From DAISIL01 sp036822015 (GTDB lineage: Bacteria; Bacteroidota; Bacteroidia; Cytophagales; Bernardetiaceae): a stretch of DNA of 64,000 bases. Under the pieces are notes generated by a model. That model searched no databases, was not told the DNA's origin, and saw nothing but the letters and a program-made list of their open reading frames with translations. This document shows, one piece after another, positions 34,577-44,024 of this stretch (its first letter is position 1; every line of letters starts with the position of its first letter). The position numbers and the translations under genes are program-made. Where the stretch lies: NCBI GenBank assembly GCA_036822015.1, contig DAISIL010000004.1:1-64000 (forward strand). The letters run 5' to 3'.

Positions 34577-35475
34577 TGCCAAACTTAAAAGAAGTACGCA
34601 GCCGAATTACCTCTGTTAGCTCTACCCAGCAGATCACCCGCGCCATGAAAATGGTAGCGGCGGCTAAGTTGCGCAAAGCCCAAAACCGCATCATGGACAT
34701 GCGTCCTTATGCCCGAAAGCTCAACAGCATCCTGGAAAATGTCGTGGCAGCGTCGGAGGGAGAAGGCGATCTTAGCAATCCGTACAGTGATGTCCGCGAG
34801 CCAAACAAAATCTTGATCGTCGTCATTACGTCGGATCGGGGCTTGTGTGGCGCTTTCAACTCCAATGTCATCCGACACGTCCAGCGGACACTGATCGCGA
34901 AGAACTATGCTGCCCAGGAGGCTGCCGGTAACGTGCATCTGATGTGCATCGGCAAGCGGGGACTGGATGCTTTCAAGCGCACCCGAACGGTTATTGATAC
35001 GTTTTCGACGGTCTTTGCCAACAAGGATATGTCTTTTGATTATGTCCGGCCGGCGGCCGAGTTTGCGATGCAGGGTTTTGTAGAAAAACGCTACGATCGT
35101 GTTTTGTTGGTCTATAACGAGTTCAAGAACGTTGCTACCCAGGTGCTACAAACGGAGCAGTTTTTGCCCATCGTACCACCAGCAGCCGAGCAGACCAGCA
35201 CCGCCAAATCGGACTATATCTTTGAACCCGATCAAGTCTCGATTACAGAAAATTTGATCCCTAAGTCGCTCAAAATTCAGTTTTACAAAGCTGTCCTGGA
35301 ATCGAATGCCTCCGAACATGGCGCACGCATGACGGCCATGGATCAGGCCACCGAAAATGCCGGTGAACTTCTCAAACAACTGCGCCTGACCTACAACCAG
35401 ACGCGCCAGGCTTACATCACCAAAGAAATCCTCGAGATTGTGGGTGGTGCCCAGGCCTTATCCGAAAGTCAATAA
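34576..35475 (+). CDS. atpG: F0F1 ATP synthase subunit gamma
   Basis: 299 residues. The N-terminal helix has VRSRITSVSSTQQITRAMKMVAAAKLRKAQ and the C-terminal helix has ATENAGELLKQLRLTYNQTRQAYITKEILEIVGGAQAL, both needed for the central rotor. Starts in a TAATG overlap with atpA. In E. coli atpD and atpC would follow; here an unrelated flavoprotein gene follows after a weak G-U-rich hairpin (35483-35514), so beta and epsilon are encoded elsewhere. Confidence 0.95.
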   Translation: MPNLKEVRSRITSVSSTQQITRAMKMVAAAKLRKAQNRIMDMRPYARKLNSILENVVAASEGEGDLSNPYSDVREPNKILIVVITSDRGLCGAFNSNVIRHVQRTLIAKNYAAQEAAGNVHLMCIGKRGLDAFKRTRTVIDTFSTVFANKDMSFDYVRPAAEFAMQGFVEKRYDRVLLVYNEFKNVATQVLQTEQFLPIVPPAAEQTSTAKSDYIFEPDQVSITENLIPKSLKIQFYKAVLESNASEHGARMTAMDQATENAGELLKQLRLTYNQTRQAYITKEILEIVGGAQALSESQ

Positions 35476-35529
35476 CACCAGCAGCTATCCTGTCCTCTTT
35501 TGGGCAGGGTGGCTACGTTATGTTTTCCC

Positions 35530-36747
35530 GTGAAAAAAAAACACGTTGTCGTTATTGGTGGTGGGGCCGGAGGGTGTTTTGCAGCCATCCGCGCAAAGGA
35601 ACTACATCCGAACTATCAAGTAACGGTGCTTGAGAAAAGCCAGGAACTCCTCCAAAAAGTGCGTATCTCGGGAGGCGGGCGATGCAACGTAACCCATGCT
35701 TGCTATGATCCCGATCTTCTGGTCGAACATTACCCGCGTGGAGGGCGGTATCTGCTCGGTGGCTTTTATCAGTTTCAGCCCGCCGATATGATCGCGTGGC
35801 TCGAGGAACACGGGGTAGCCCTCAAGACAGAAGCCGATGGGCGCATCTTCCCCGTCAGCGATCAATCCGAGACGATCATTAACTGCTTCATGTCCCGGAT
35901 GCACGCCCACGGCATTCGCTATCAGCTCGAAGCCGCTGTTGTGGACTTGCAACCGCCCACCTCCTCCGATCAGGGCTGGATGATTGCCCTGCGTAACGGG
36001 CAACACCTAACTGCTGATCTCGTGCTGGTTGCGACAGGCAGCAGCCCCCAGATGTGGAAAATCCTTCAGCGGCTTGGCTATCAAGTTACTCCGCCTGTTC
36101 CCTCTTTGTTCACCTTCATTTGTGCCGACGAACGCCTACAAGGGCTGGCCGGTATTTCGTTGGTGGTTGAGGCTAGCGTCGTTGGTGAGGCACTAAGCGA
36201 AGTAGGTCCGCTCTTGATTACACATCGCGGGCTATCAGCACCAGCAATTTTGCGGCTCTCGGCATGGGGTGCGCGGGTGCTGCACGCACGTAGGTACCGC
36301 TTCACTTTGAAAATCAACTTTTTACCTGACCACTCCGAAGAGCGCTTGCTCGCCGACCTGAAAGCCTGCCAACGAAATTTATCCAAAAAACAACTGCACA
36401 GCCACCGGTATCAAAACCTACCCGGTCGTCTCTGGAAACGCCTGCTCCTCTTTGCGGGCATTCCCGAAGGGCAGCGCTGGGCCGATCTCTCTAAAACACA
36501 ACAGCAGGCCTTGGCGCAAACGCTCGTCTCGGCTCGCTTCGAGATCACGGGCAAAAACACCTTCAAAGATGAGTTTGTTACCTGCGGTGGGCTAAGCCTC
36601 GACGAAATCGACTTGCGCCGCATGGAAAGCAAGAGGCATCCGGGCTTGTTTTTTTCGGGGGAGGTCATGGATGTTGATGCCATCACGGGAGGGTTTAACT
36701 TTCAGCACGCCTGGACAAGTGCGACCATCGCGGCGACGAATTTTTGA
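35530..36747 (+). CDS. BaiN/HI0933-family FAD-dependent oxidoreductase
   Basis: About 405 residues from a GTG at 35530; a TTG at 35500 would add ten residues but falls inside a hairpin. The N-terminal dinucleotide fold reads HVVVIGGGAGGCFAAIRAKE, followed by KVRISGGGRCNVTHA, typical of the HI0933/YhiN family, and the C-terminal FSGEVMDVDAITGGFNFQHAW. Members bind FAD; the name BaiN comes from a proposed bile-acid role that is not general, so no substrate can be given. It is co-directional with the atp genes and with the permease gene 31 bases later. Confidence 0.87.
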   Translation: MKKKHVVVIGGGAGGCFAAIRAKELHPNYQVTVLEKSQELLQKVRISGGGRCNVTHACYDPDLLVEHYPRGGRYLLGGFYQFQPADMIAWLEEHGVALKTEADGRIFPVSDQSETIINCFMSRMHAHGIRYQLEAAVVDLQPPTSSDQGWMIALRNGQHLTADLVLVATGSSPQMWKILQRLGYQVTPPVPSLFTFICADERLQGLAGISLVVEASVVGEALSEVGPLLITHRGLSAPAILRLSAWGARVLHARRYRFTLKINFLPDHSEERLLADLKACQRNLSKKQLHSHRYQNLPGRLWKRLLLFAGIPEGQRWADLSKTQQQALAQTLVSARFEITGKNTFKDEFVTCGGLSLDEIDLRRMESKRHPGLFFSGEVMDVDAITGGFNFQHAWTSATIAATNF

Positions 36748-36778
36748 GTTTTTAGTGGATTTTACATACATTGCTCCC

Positions 36779-38035
36779 ATGACGAACAAAATTTTACTCA
36801 TCATCGCTCGGGAATACCTGACCCGGGTACGGAAACGATCTTTTTTGATCGCCTCCCTGCTGGCTCCCCTCTTGATCGGTTCGATTATCGTCGTGCCTAT
36901 CTGGCTCTCTACCCTGAAAGGCAGTGAGAAAGTCATCGGCGTTTTGAGCGAGTTATCGGAACTGGAGCAGGGTTGGCCCGAGCTAGAAAGCATTGTTTGG
37001 CAGCCACTTACGGGTACGCTGGAGGAAGCCCGCTCCAATCTGGATGCCGATGCGTATTACGCCGTTTTGTACATTCCCGCTGATTTTTCGGCACAGCTAT
37101 ACACCAAAGAGAGTGTCTCGCTGGAGGTCAAGCGTCAGGTCGAGCGCAGCCTCCAACAAAAGGCGGAGGCCATGCGTCTGATCAAGCTCGGTATCGAAAG
37201 CCAAACCCTTGCCGAGGTCAAATCAAAGGTGAAGGTATCCATCAAGCGCAACCAGGACTCGGATGCCAACAGCAGTCCCGAGGCAGCCTCGGGGGTGGGC
37301 TACTTTGCCTCCATGCTGATTTACTTTTTCATCTTCTTCTTTGGGGCGCAGGTGATGCGCGGCGTTGTGGAGGAGAAATCGAGCCGTATCGTGGAGGTCA
37401 TCATTTCGTCGGTGCGCCCGTTTGAGTTGATGATGGGTAAGATTATCGGCATCGGTGGGGTAGCCCTGACCCAGTTTTTGATCTGGGCCGTCTTGATTAT
37501 TGCCCTCCAAACGGCACTTTCCTGGTTCATCTCCCCCGAAGCCATCGCCTCGGCCAACTCCGAAGCTGCCCAAACCAGCACACAAATCCAGGGGACGCTA
37601 TCAGCACTCTACACCCTCAACTTACCGCTCATCTTCGGGATGCTCATTTTTTATTTCCTGACGGCTTATCTTTTTTATGGGGCCCTCTTTGCGATGGTGG
37701 GCGCGGTTTCGGATACCGACACGGACTCACAGCAACTCACCCTCCCTATTTCGATGCCACTCATCGTCTCGATTATGATCGCCGTCTATGTGATTCGGGA
37801 ACCACAAAGCACGCTGGCCGTCTGGTCGTCTTTGATTCCCTTCACGGCTCCCGTCGTGATGATGACCCGTCTTCCTTTTGGTGTCCCGACCTGGCAACTC
37901 TTGCTCTCCATGACGATCATGGTGGGGAGCTTTCTGGGGGCTACCTGGGCGGCGGCAAAGATTTACCGAATCGGGATTCTGATGTACGGCAAAAAGGTAA
38001 GCTACAAAGATTTATGGCGTTGGCTCAAGAACTGA
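36779..38035 (+). CDS. ABC-2 type transporter permease (NatB-like)
   Basis: The ATG at 36779 gives 418 residues. A first membrane helix (FLIASLLAPLLIGSIIVV) is followed by a large extracytoplasmic part with VLYIPADFS, then the ABC-2 core: GYFASMLIYFFIFFFGAQVMRGVVEEKSSRIVEVIISSVRPFELMMGKIIG and four or five more helices. The pattern is that of NatB/YhaP sodium- or drug-export permeases. The ATPase partner that normally precedes it is not adjacent; the gene before is a flavoprotein. The last 34 bases overlap the convergent phosphatase gene. Confidence 0.85.
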   Translation: MTNKILLIIAREYLTRVRKRSFLIASLLAPLLIGSIIVVPIWLSTLKGSEKVIGVLSELSELEQGWPELESIVWQPLTGTLEEARSNLDADAYYAVLYIPADFSAQLYTKESVSLEVKRQVERSLQQKAEAMRLIKLGIESQTLAEVKSKVKVSIKRNQDSDANSSPEAASGVGYFASMLIYFFIFFFGAQVMRGVVEEKSSRIVEVIISSVRPFELMMGKIIGIGGVALTQFLIWAVLIIALQTALSWFISPEAIASANSEAAQTSTQIQGTLSALYTLNLPLIFGMLIFYFLTAYLFYGALFAMVGAVSDTDTDSQQLTLPISMPLIVSIMIAVYVIREPQSTLAVWSSLIPFTAPVVMMTRLPFGVPTWQLLLSMTIMVGSFLGATWAAAKIYRIGILMYGKKVSYKDLWRWLKN

Positions 38036-38475
38036 CGTAGGCAGCGTTTGAGTAGCGCATACACCGCTTCAAAGTCTTCGATCTCGCCGTAGTAGGGGTC
38101 TGGCACCTCGGAGGCTGGCGGCTGATGCGGGTCGTAGGCTGTGATGGATGCCAACACGACTTCGGTGGCTTCGGCCGGGCGTATGCTTTCAAGGTCGGAT
38201 AAGTTTTTGGCATCCGCTGCCAGGATATACTGAAACCGAAAAAAATCTTCGGGCTGTACCCGCCTTGCTCGGTGATCGAGTGGGATACCATGGCTTTGGC
38301 ATACCTGCCGCGTGCGCGGATCAGGCAACTGCCCCAGGTGATAGCCCGCCGTGCCGGCAGAATCGGTCTGTATCTGATCGGACAAGCCCGCCTCCTCAAC
38401 TAACTGCCGAAAAATAGCCTCCGCCATCGGGGAGCGGCAGATGTTACCCAAACAAACAAAAAGTACATGTGTCAT
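38002..38475 (-). CDS. Low-molecular-weight protein tyrosine phosphatase
   Basis: 157 residues. The P-loop VLFVCLGNICRSPMAE holds the catalytic Cys and Arg, and the general acid lies in VPDPYYGEIEDFE. The intermediate segment HRARRVQPEDFFRFQYILAAD is also characteristic. It hydrolyses phosphotyrosine or phosphoarginine-type esters in the cytoplasm. Its ATG overlaps the stop of the SpoIIE phosphatase gene upstream by 4 bases (ATGA), so the two phosphatases are translated from one message. Confidence 0.93.
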   Translation of the reverse strand: MTHVLFVCLGNICRSPMAEAIFRQLVEEAGLSDQIQTDSAGTAGYHLGQLPDPRTRQVCQSHGIPLDHRARRVQPEDFFRFQYILAADAKNLSDLESIRPAEATEVVLASITAYDPHQPPASEVPDPYYGEIEDFEAVYALLKRCLRQFLSQRHKSL

Positions 38476-40508
38476 CTAAAACGAACAAAAAGTATGGTGT
38501 AATCATCATCAATTTGGTGCGCACTAAACTTGCGGACAGCCGTAATGAGCCGACTAGCCATCTGCTCGAGTGGCGTATCGTAATGCAAGCCTACAAAATC
38601 CCGCAGCCGATCAAAGCCATACTCGGCGTGCGTCTCGGGATCGCGGGCCTCCACGATGCCATCCGTGTACAGCACGAGCAGATCACCAGGCTGATAGTCG
38701 ATCACGGATACCCGAATATGTTTGACGTACTTGCTGTTGCGTAAGATGCCCAAACCCAAACCCTTATCCTCCAAAAAGGTTGCCTTTCGCGTCTGGGAGG
38801 TATAGTACAAGGTGGGGCAATGCCCGGCCCGCGAGGTATAGATTTTACCTTTTTGGGTGTCAATGATAAAATATGTCGCCGTTACGAAAGAGTTGCGTTC
38901 CAGACAGCCACTCAAAGCATCGTTGGTGTACGTAAAAAACAAATCGGGGCTAAGATCGAGGCGTACCAGGCTATGAAAAACGCCCTTCATTTGGGCCATA
39001 TTGAAAGCCGCCGACGTGCCATGCCCCGAAACATCCGCGATAATGAGGGCGTATTTGTGTTCGTTGATTTGATAAAAATCGTAATAATCGCCGCCTACTT
39101 CGTTGGCCGAATGCGTACTGACAAGCATCTCAAAGGCTTCGTTGGCTGGCAGCGACTTAGGCAGCAGCGATTCTTGTACGCGATGGGCGATATTGAGTTC
39201 CTCCTGATAGCGTTGGGTGGCAACGGCATCAGCAATCAAACGAAAGTTATAAATGGCTAGGCTCGCCTGCGTAACAAAGGCATTGAGAGAGTTTACCATC
39301 ACGTTATCAAAAGCCTTATCCACCTCTTTGAGCAAGACCAAACGCCCGAGGTTTCGCCGATTGGCGACCAGGGGCAAAGCTAACAAGGATTCGTAATCCT
39401 CTACGGGCCAGGGTCGCTCCGCCTGACTGCGGTAAAGCCGCGTGGGCTTTTGCTCATGCGCGCCTTGCGTGGACAGATGATCGCGCAGGGCGCGGCCCTG
39501 GGAGGGAGAGAGGTTTTTGACGATAAAATCGGATCGCTCATCGTAGATTTCTAGCCAGGCGGCATCGGCTTTGATCGTCTGTACGGCACTCTCAAGGAGT
39601 ACCTCATAAACGCGCTGCTCGTTGCTCCCCTTCAAGATGGACTCGCTGACCTGCTGAAAGCCCGCTAACTCGTTGATTTTCTTTTCAAAAACAGAGGAGG
39701 TTGGCAGATGAAACAACATCACCAACAAAGACACCACCGCATAAAGTGCCGTAAAGAAAAAAAGCGAGGTAAAAAACACACTTTGTGCCACATAGATCAC
39801 CAACGCATCCTGCTCGGCGTAGCGGAACATCTCGTTGAGAAAATATACCTGAACGATCAGGATCAAAAACAGCATAAAAATACCCATCAACTTCTGACGG
39901 ACATCCAGATACGGTATCCAGCGCAAATTTGCCGTCGTAAAAAATGACAACACCACATAGATACCCGTGAGGGCATAAAAGATATACACCGGCAAATCGA
40001 AATGAAAAAAGTGCAAGAAGAGGGCGGCAAAAAGACTTGTCTCGAAGACCTGCCAAAATAAAGAGACCCAGCGGGTGGGTTGGTATAGCACCATGATTTT
40101 CCACTTGCGGAAGGCCGTCAGGAGAAAGATCGTCAGGAGGGCAAAATCAATGTGATGAAACAAACTAATGAGCAAAATATCCGCCGCAAAGTCATTGACG
40201 CGGAGCAGGCGAATGAACAAACCCAGGCTCAAAGACGCAAAGACACAGACCAGCCCAAGGGCCGTCGTCTTCCAGAGCAGACCATAAAACTCCTCATCCT
40301 CTCCTTTTTTTTGGTTCAGTACACGCAGGTAAAGGTAAGAGAAAACCAAAAAGAGGTTGAGCATCAAGCCATTGAGCCAACCAGGGGAATCAAAATCATG
40401 CACGCCCTGCTTGTGTGTGATCTCGGTAATATCCAGTATGGTAAGACCGGCCCAGCTACCAAAACCACCCAGCAAAAGTGCCGTGTCCCATCGTCCGTCT
40501 TTGTACAT
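38472..40508 (-). CDS. Membrane SpoIIE-type PP2C phosphatase with GAF-like domain
   Basis: 678 residues. About eight hydrophobic helices fill residues 1-270. A GAF-like sensory domain follows at about 280-420 (LLESAVQTIKADAAWLEIYDERSDF). The SpoIIE domain starts near 450 (ELNIAHRVQESLLPKSLP, then EVGGDYYDFYQ, IADVSGHGTSAAFNMAQMKG, VLYTDGIVEARDPE, DDDYTILFVRF), with all metal-binding Asp residues. It is likely to dephosphorylate a Ser/Thr-phosphorylated regulator. It is placed between uvrA and the tyrosine phosphatase gene, 61 bases after uvrA. A role with SiaB/SiaC at 48 kb is possible but not shown. Confidence 0.87.
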   Translation of the reverse strand: MYKDGRWDTALLLGGFGSWAGLTILDITEITHKQGVHDFDSPGWLNGLMLNLFLVFSYLYLRVLNQKKGEDEEFYGLLWKTTALGLVCVFASLSLGLFIRLLRVNDFAADILLISLFHHIDFALLTIFLLTAFRKWKIMVLYQPTRWVSLFWQVFETSLFAALFLHFFHFDLPVYIFYALTGIYVVLSFFTTANLRWIPYLDVRQKLMGIFMLFLILIVQVYFLNEMFRYAEQDALVIYVAQSVFFTSLFFFTALYAVVSLLVMLFHLPTSSVFEKKINELAGFQQVSESILKGSNEQRVYEVLLESAVQTIKADAAWLEIYDERSDFIVKNLSPSQGRALRDHLSTQGAHEQKPTRLYRSQAERPWPVEDYESLLALPLVANRRNLGRLVLLKEVDKAFDNVMVNSLNAFVTQASLAIYNFRLIADAVATQRYQEELNIAHRVQESLLPKSLPANEAFEMLVSTHSANEVGGDYYDFYQINEHKYALIIADVSGHGTSAAFNMAQMKGVFHSLVRLDLSPDLFFTYTNDALSGCLERNSFVTATYFIIDTQKGKIYTSRAGHCPTLYYTSQTRKATFLEDKGLGLGILRNSKYVKHIRVSVIDYQPGDLLVLYTDGIVEARDPETHAEYGFDRLRDFVGLHYDTPLEQMASRLITAVRKFSAHQIDDDYTILFVRFR

Positions 40509-40569
40509 GAGGCGTTGTTAGATTTCCGAAAACTACTAAAAAAAAAACTCTTTCCTCTATTCCAGGCGA

Positions 40570-43404
40570 TCAATTTTGGGGGAGTTCGCTTTTGAGGAAG
40601 CGTCCGGTGTGGCTTTCGGGGACATGTATGATTTGTTCGGGCGTACCTACGGCGATGATTTGTCCGCCTTGTTGTCCACCCTCTGGGCCCAGATCAATGA
40701 CCCAGTCGGCGACTTTGATGACATCCAGGTTATGTTCGATGACCAGCACGGTATTTCCCTTATCTACAAGGCGTTGCAAGACCTCCAGCAGATAGTGGAT
40801 GTCTTGAAAATGCAGCCCTGTCGTGGGTTCATCAAGGATGTAGAACGTGTTTCCGGTGTCGCGCTTGGAGAGTTCGGTGGCTAGCTTTACCCGTTGTGCC
40901 TCCCCACCGGAGAGCGTAGTGGCGTGCTGCCCGAGGGTGATATAGCCCAAGCCCACGTCGTAAAGCGTTTTGAGCTTGCGAAGTATTTTGGGATGGTTCA
41001 CAAAAAAATCTTTGGCTTCACTGACACTCATGTTCAGGACATCAGCAATAGACTTTCCCTTAAACCGTATTTCGAGGGTCTCTCGGTTGTAGCGCAAGCC
41101 TCGGCAGGCGGGGCATTCGATATGAACATCAGGCAAAAAATCCATTTCAATCGTCTGCTTGCCTGCCCCCTCACAGACTTCACAGCGCCCCCCCTTGACA
41201 TTGAACGAAAAACGCCCGGGCTTGTATCCGCGTACTTTTGACTCGGGCATGGCCGCAAAAAGGCTTCGGATGTCGGTGAACAAGCCCGTATAAGTAGCCG
41301 GATTAGAGCGAGGTGTGCGACCAATCGGCGACTGATCGACCTCTACCACTTTGTCCAGGTGTTCGAGACCCTCGATGGCTGCATAAGGCATCGGTTTTTT
41401 GTGGCTGCGGAAAAAATGTTGGTTCAGGATCGGATAAAGCGTGTGATGGATGAGCGTAGATTTGCCGCTACCCGAGACACCCGTTATGCAGATGAAAGTC
41501 CCGAGGGGAAAATCAACAGAGATATTTTTGAGATTATTGCCAGATAAATCCTTGACTGAAAGGGATTTAAGATTTCCCTTACGGCGTTCCTTCGGGATGT
41601 GTATTTGGGCTTTCCCGTTGAGAAAATCCGCCGTGAGGCTTTTTTGTTGGAGTACCTGCTCGGGCGTACCGTGTGCGACGATGCGTCCGCCATGTCGTCC
41701 GGCACCTGGCCCGATGTCGATCAGGTAATCAGCGGCCAGCATCATGTCTTTGTCGTGTTCGACGACAACAACGGTGTTGCCCAGGTCTCGGAGCCGTTGT
41801 AGGGCATCAATGAGGCGGGCGTTGTCGCGGGTATGTAAGCCGATGCTGGGTTCGTCCAGGATGTAAAGTACGCCCACGAGTTGCGTGCCAATTTGGGTAG
41901 CCAGGCGGATGCGCTGGGATTCCCCCCCCGAAAGGCTGCGCATCGTCCGATCTAGGGTCAGATACTCCAGCCCCACATTGAGCAAAAAGCGCAGTCGTTT
42001 TCGGATTTCTTTGAGAACGGGGGTAGCAATGCGTACTTGCTTGTCGTTCAGGCGTTCTTCTATTCCATCTAGCCAGTCGGCTAAACTTTGGAGGTCTAGC
42101 TGGGCTAGCTCGGCAATATTTTTATCTGCAATCTTGAAGTGCAAAGATTCTTTTTTGAGCCTACTTCCCTGGCACGTGGGACATTTGACATAGGTCAGGT
42201 AGTCTTCGAGGACACTTTTTTTGCCCTTTTCTTCTTGTTGCTCCAGATGCGGGATGATCCCCTCAAAAGTCGTATGCCAGATTTGTACCTTGTCGGTTCT
42301 TTCGTTGCCGTAGCGCACCTTGATCTCGGCTTGACTTCCATAGAGGATTTCCTCGATGAGGGGTTCGGGCAAACGCTCAATGGGTGTACTCAAACTGCAC
42401 TTGTGTAGCTTCAAGAAGGCTTCTAACTTCTTGAAAATCAGAATATCCCGAAACTCACCCAGCGGTGCTATTCCTCCACGACTGATACTTAGGCTCCGAT
42501 CGGGGATGATCCGCTCCCTGACAATTTCGGGGATCTGCCCCAGCCCCTTACAATCGGGACACATCCCGTAGGGGGAGTTGAAGGAAAACAGATTGGGGGC
42601 TGGCTCATCGTAGGCTAGTCCGGTGGTCGGACACATAAGGTTACGCGAAAAGAAGCGCGGCTTCTCTTCTCCTTCCACCTGCAAGAGCATCACGCCTTTG
42701 CCTTCTTTGAGTGCCGTTCGGATAGAAGTAAAGAGGCGTGTGCGGTATTGCTCTTTTACCTGGATGCGATCCACGACCAGTTCGATGTCGTGGGTTTTGT
42801 AGCGATCCAGTTGCATTTTGGGTTGCAGGTCTATGATTACGCCATCAGTGCGCATTTTGGTATAGCCCAGCTTTCGGTAGCGCACAAAAAGTTCGCGGTA
42901 GTGTCCCTTACGCGCTCGGACTAAGGGGGCGAGCAGACTTACTTTTTGGTTGTCAAACTGTGCCAATATCTGCTCAATGATCTGTGCCTCTGATTGCTGG
43001 ATCATCTTTTCTCCGGTGTTGTAGGAGTAGGCCTCTCCGGCACGGGCAAAAAGCAAGCGCATGAAGTCATAGATTTCCGTTACCGTCCCGACGGTAGAGC
43101 GGGGATTTCGGGAGGTCGTCTTTTGCTCAATGCTGATAACGGGGCTTAATCCGTTGATCTTGTCCACGTCCGGGCGTTGGACGTTCCCGATGAAAGAACG
43201 GGCATAAGCTGAAAAACTTTCCAGGTAACGCCGCTGCCCTTCGGCGTATAGCGTCTCGAAAGCAAGGGAGGACTTACCGCTACCACTGATGCCCGTGATG
43301 ACGACCAGTTGATTACGGGGAAAAGCCAGATGGATGTCTTTGAGGTTATGCTCACGGGCCCCAAATATCTCAATTTGCTCTTCTGCGACTACGGGTTCTT
43401 TCAT
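40570..43404 (-). CDS. uvrA: Excinuclease ABC subunit A
   Basis: 944 residues with two ABC modules. First Walker A ITGISGSGKSSLAFETL, first signature LSGGESQRIRLATQIG, second Walker A ITGVSGSGKSTLIHHTL, second signature LSGGEAQRVKLATELS. The C-terminal zinc finger is intact (CEVCEGAG and CPACRGLRY). The first zinc site has MCPTTG where most UvrA proteins have CxxC, so one ligand is Thr; the second pair CPDCKG is present. It recognises damaged DNA with UvrB. Likely first gene of a unit with the SpoIIE and tyrosine phosphatases. Confidence 0.96.
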   Translation of the reverse strand: MKEPVVAEEQIEIFGAREHNLKDIHLAFPRNQLVVITGISGSGKSSLAFETLYAEGQRRYLESFSAYARSFIGNVQRPDVDKINGLSPVISIEQKTTSRNPRSTVGTVTEIYDFMRLLFARAGEAYSYNTGEKMIQQSEAQIIEQILAQFDNQKVSLLAPLVRARKGHYRELFVRYRKLGYTKMRTDGVIIDLQPKMQLDRYKTHDIELVVDRIQVKEQYRTRLFTSIRTALKEGKGVMLLQVEGEEKPRFFSRNLMCPTTGLAYDEPAPNLFSFNSPYGMCPDCKGLGQIPEIVRERIIPDRSLSISRGGIAPLGEFRDILIFKKLEAFLKLHKCSLSTPIERLPEPLIEEILYGSQAEIKVRYGNERTDKVQIWHTTFEGIIPHLEQQEEKGKKSVLEDYLTYVKCPTCQGSRLKKESLHFKIADKNIAELAQLDLQSLADWLDGIEERLNDKQVRIATPVLKEIRKRLRFLLNVGLEYLTLDRTMRSLSGGESQRIRLATQIGTQLVGVLYILDEPSIGLHTRDNARLIDALQRLRDLGNTVVVVEHDKDMMLAADYLIDIGPGAGRHGGRIVAHGTPEQVLQQKSLTADFLNGKAQIHIPKERRKGNLKSLSVKDLSGNNLKNISVDFPLGTFICITGVSGSGKSTLIHHTLYPILNQHFFRSHKKPMPYAAIEGLEHLDKVVEVDQSPIGRTPRSNPATYTGLFTDIRSLFAAMPESKVRGYKPGRFSFNVKGGRCEVCEGAGKQTIEMDFLPDVHIECPACRGLRYNRETLEIRFKGKSIADVLNMSVSEAKDFFVNHPKILRKLKTLYDVGLGYITLGQHATTLSGGEAQRVKLATELSKRDTGNTFYILDEPTTGLHFQDIHYLLEVLQRLVDKGNTVLVIEHNLDVIKVADWVIDLGPEGGQQGGQIIAVGTPEQIIHVPESHTGRFLKSELPQN

Positions 43405-43443
43405 GGAGCTAAAACAAGAAAATCGCTGGAGTTGTTAAACACA

Positions 43444-43481
43444 AAAGACAGCAGTACAGGATAAAACCCTCTGCTGTCTTT
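43444..43481 (-). terminator. Rho-independent terminator after small secreted protein gene
   Basis: AAAGACAGCAG and CTGCTGTCTTT form a perfect 11-bp stem with a 16-base loop. On the minus strand the tail is TGTGTTTAAC after a U run. It lies 29 bases after the stop at 43510 and before uvrA, closing the SiaB-to-secreted-protein unit. Confidence 0.8.
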
Positions 43482-43509
43482 GGTTTGAATAGAAAAACGA
43501 AAAAACAAC

Positions 43510-43941
43510 TTACCGATGGAAGCCCAGGACGGCAGCTCCACAGAAGTTTTTGGAGTTGTGAAACTCGAATTTGAGGTAATAAATACCCGTTGCTTCACAC
43601 TTGTAGGTGATCCCGTTCAAAAATTTATTACTGATGAATGACGTACCTACTTGGTTTCGCTTTGAGTCGTAGAGCGTGGCAATGATTCCGTTGGCACCAC
43701 CGTCCTTACTTGCGATACGAATGCGGTAGTCGGTATCTTTGCTGAATACACAGGTATATTCGATGGTTTTTCGTTTGCCATCGCGTCCGTCAATGCGGTA
43801 ACTCTTCACGAACGTATGATCGCCGAGTTTGTTGAGGGCAATGCTGGTGAGCGTGCCAGTATCGCACTGCGCTTGCGCTGTTTGTGGAACTGCCCATACG
43901 ATGCTGAAAAAAACGCTCAGGATGACCAATAATCTTTTCAT
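43510..43941 (-). CDS. Small secreted Cys-containing protein, paralogue of 52255
   Basis: 143 residues, family not recognised. A clear signal peptide (MKRLLVILSVFFSIVWAVPQTAQA) is cut before QCD. The mature protein is beta-rich and holds KSYRIDGRDGKRKTIEYTC, DYRIRIASKDGGANGIIATLYDSKR and NFCGAAVLGF. The second protein at 52255 shares this architecture throughout, including the first Cys, YRVDGR-G-RK-IE, LIATLYD, FLxGxTYxC and CGxAVLGF. The pattern resembles small pre-peptidase-like or jelly-roll domains, but no function is known. It ends the SiaB-SiaC-transporter gene run. Confidence 0.82.
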   Translation of the reverse strand: MKRLLVILSVFFSIVWAVPQTAQAQCDTGTLTSIALNKLGDHTFVKSYRIDGRDGKRKTIEYTCVFSKDTDYRIRIASKDGGANGIIATLYDSKRNQVGTSFISNKFLNGITYKCEATGIYYLKFEFHNSKNFCGAAVLGFHR

Positions 43942-44024
43942 AACTTAGTGTTTTAATGAAAAAGTGCTTTTACAAGAACTTGTTTAGAATAGAACAAAGG
44001 CTAGTAGAATGAAAAAAACAGAGC

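Noticed and set aside
35483..35514. Hairpin after atpG as a strong terminator
   Set aside because: Ten-base stem needs two G-U pairs and is not followed by a U run; it may only weaken read-through.
43972..43983. Short palindrome ACAAGAACTTGT upstream of the small secreted protein gene
   Set aside because: Five-base arms are expected by chance in this length of sequence and no second copy was found before its paralogue.
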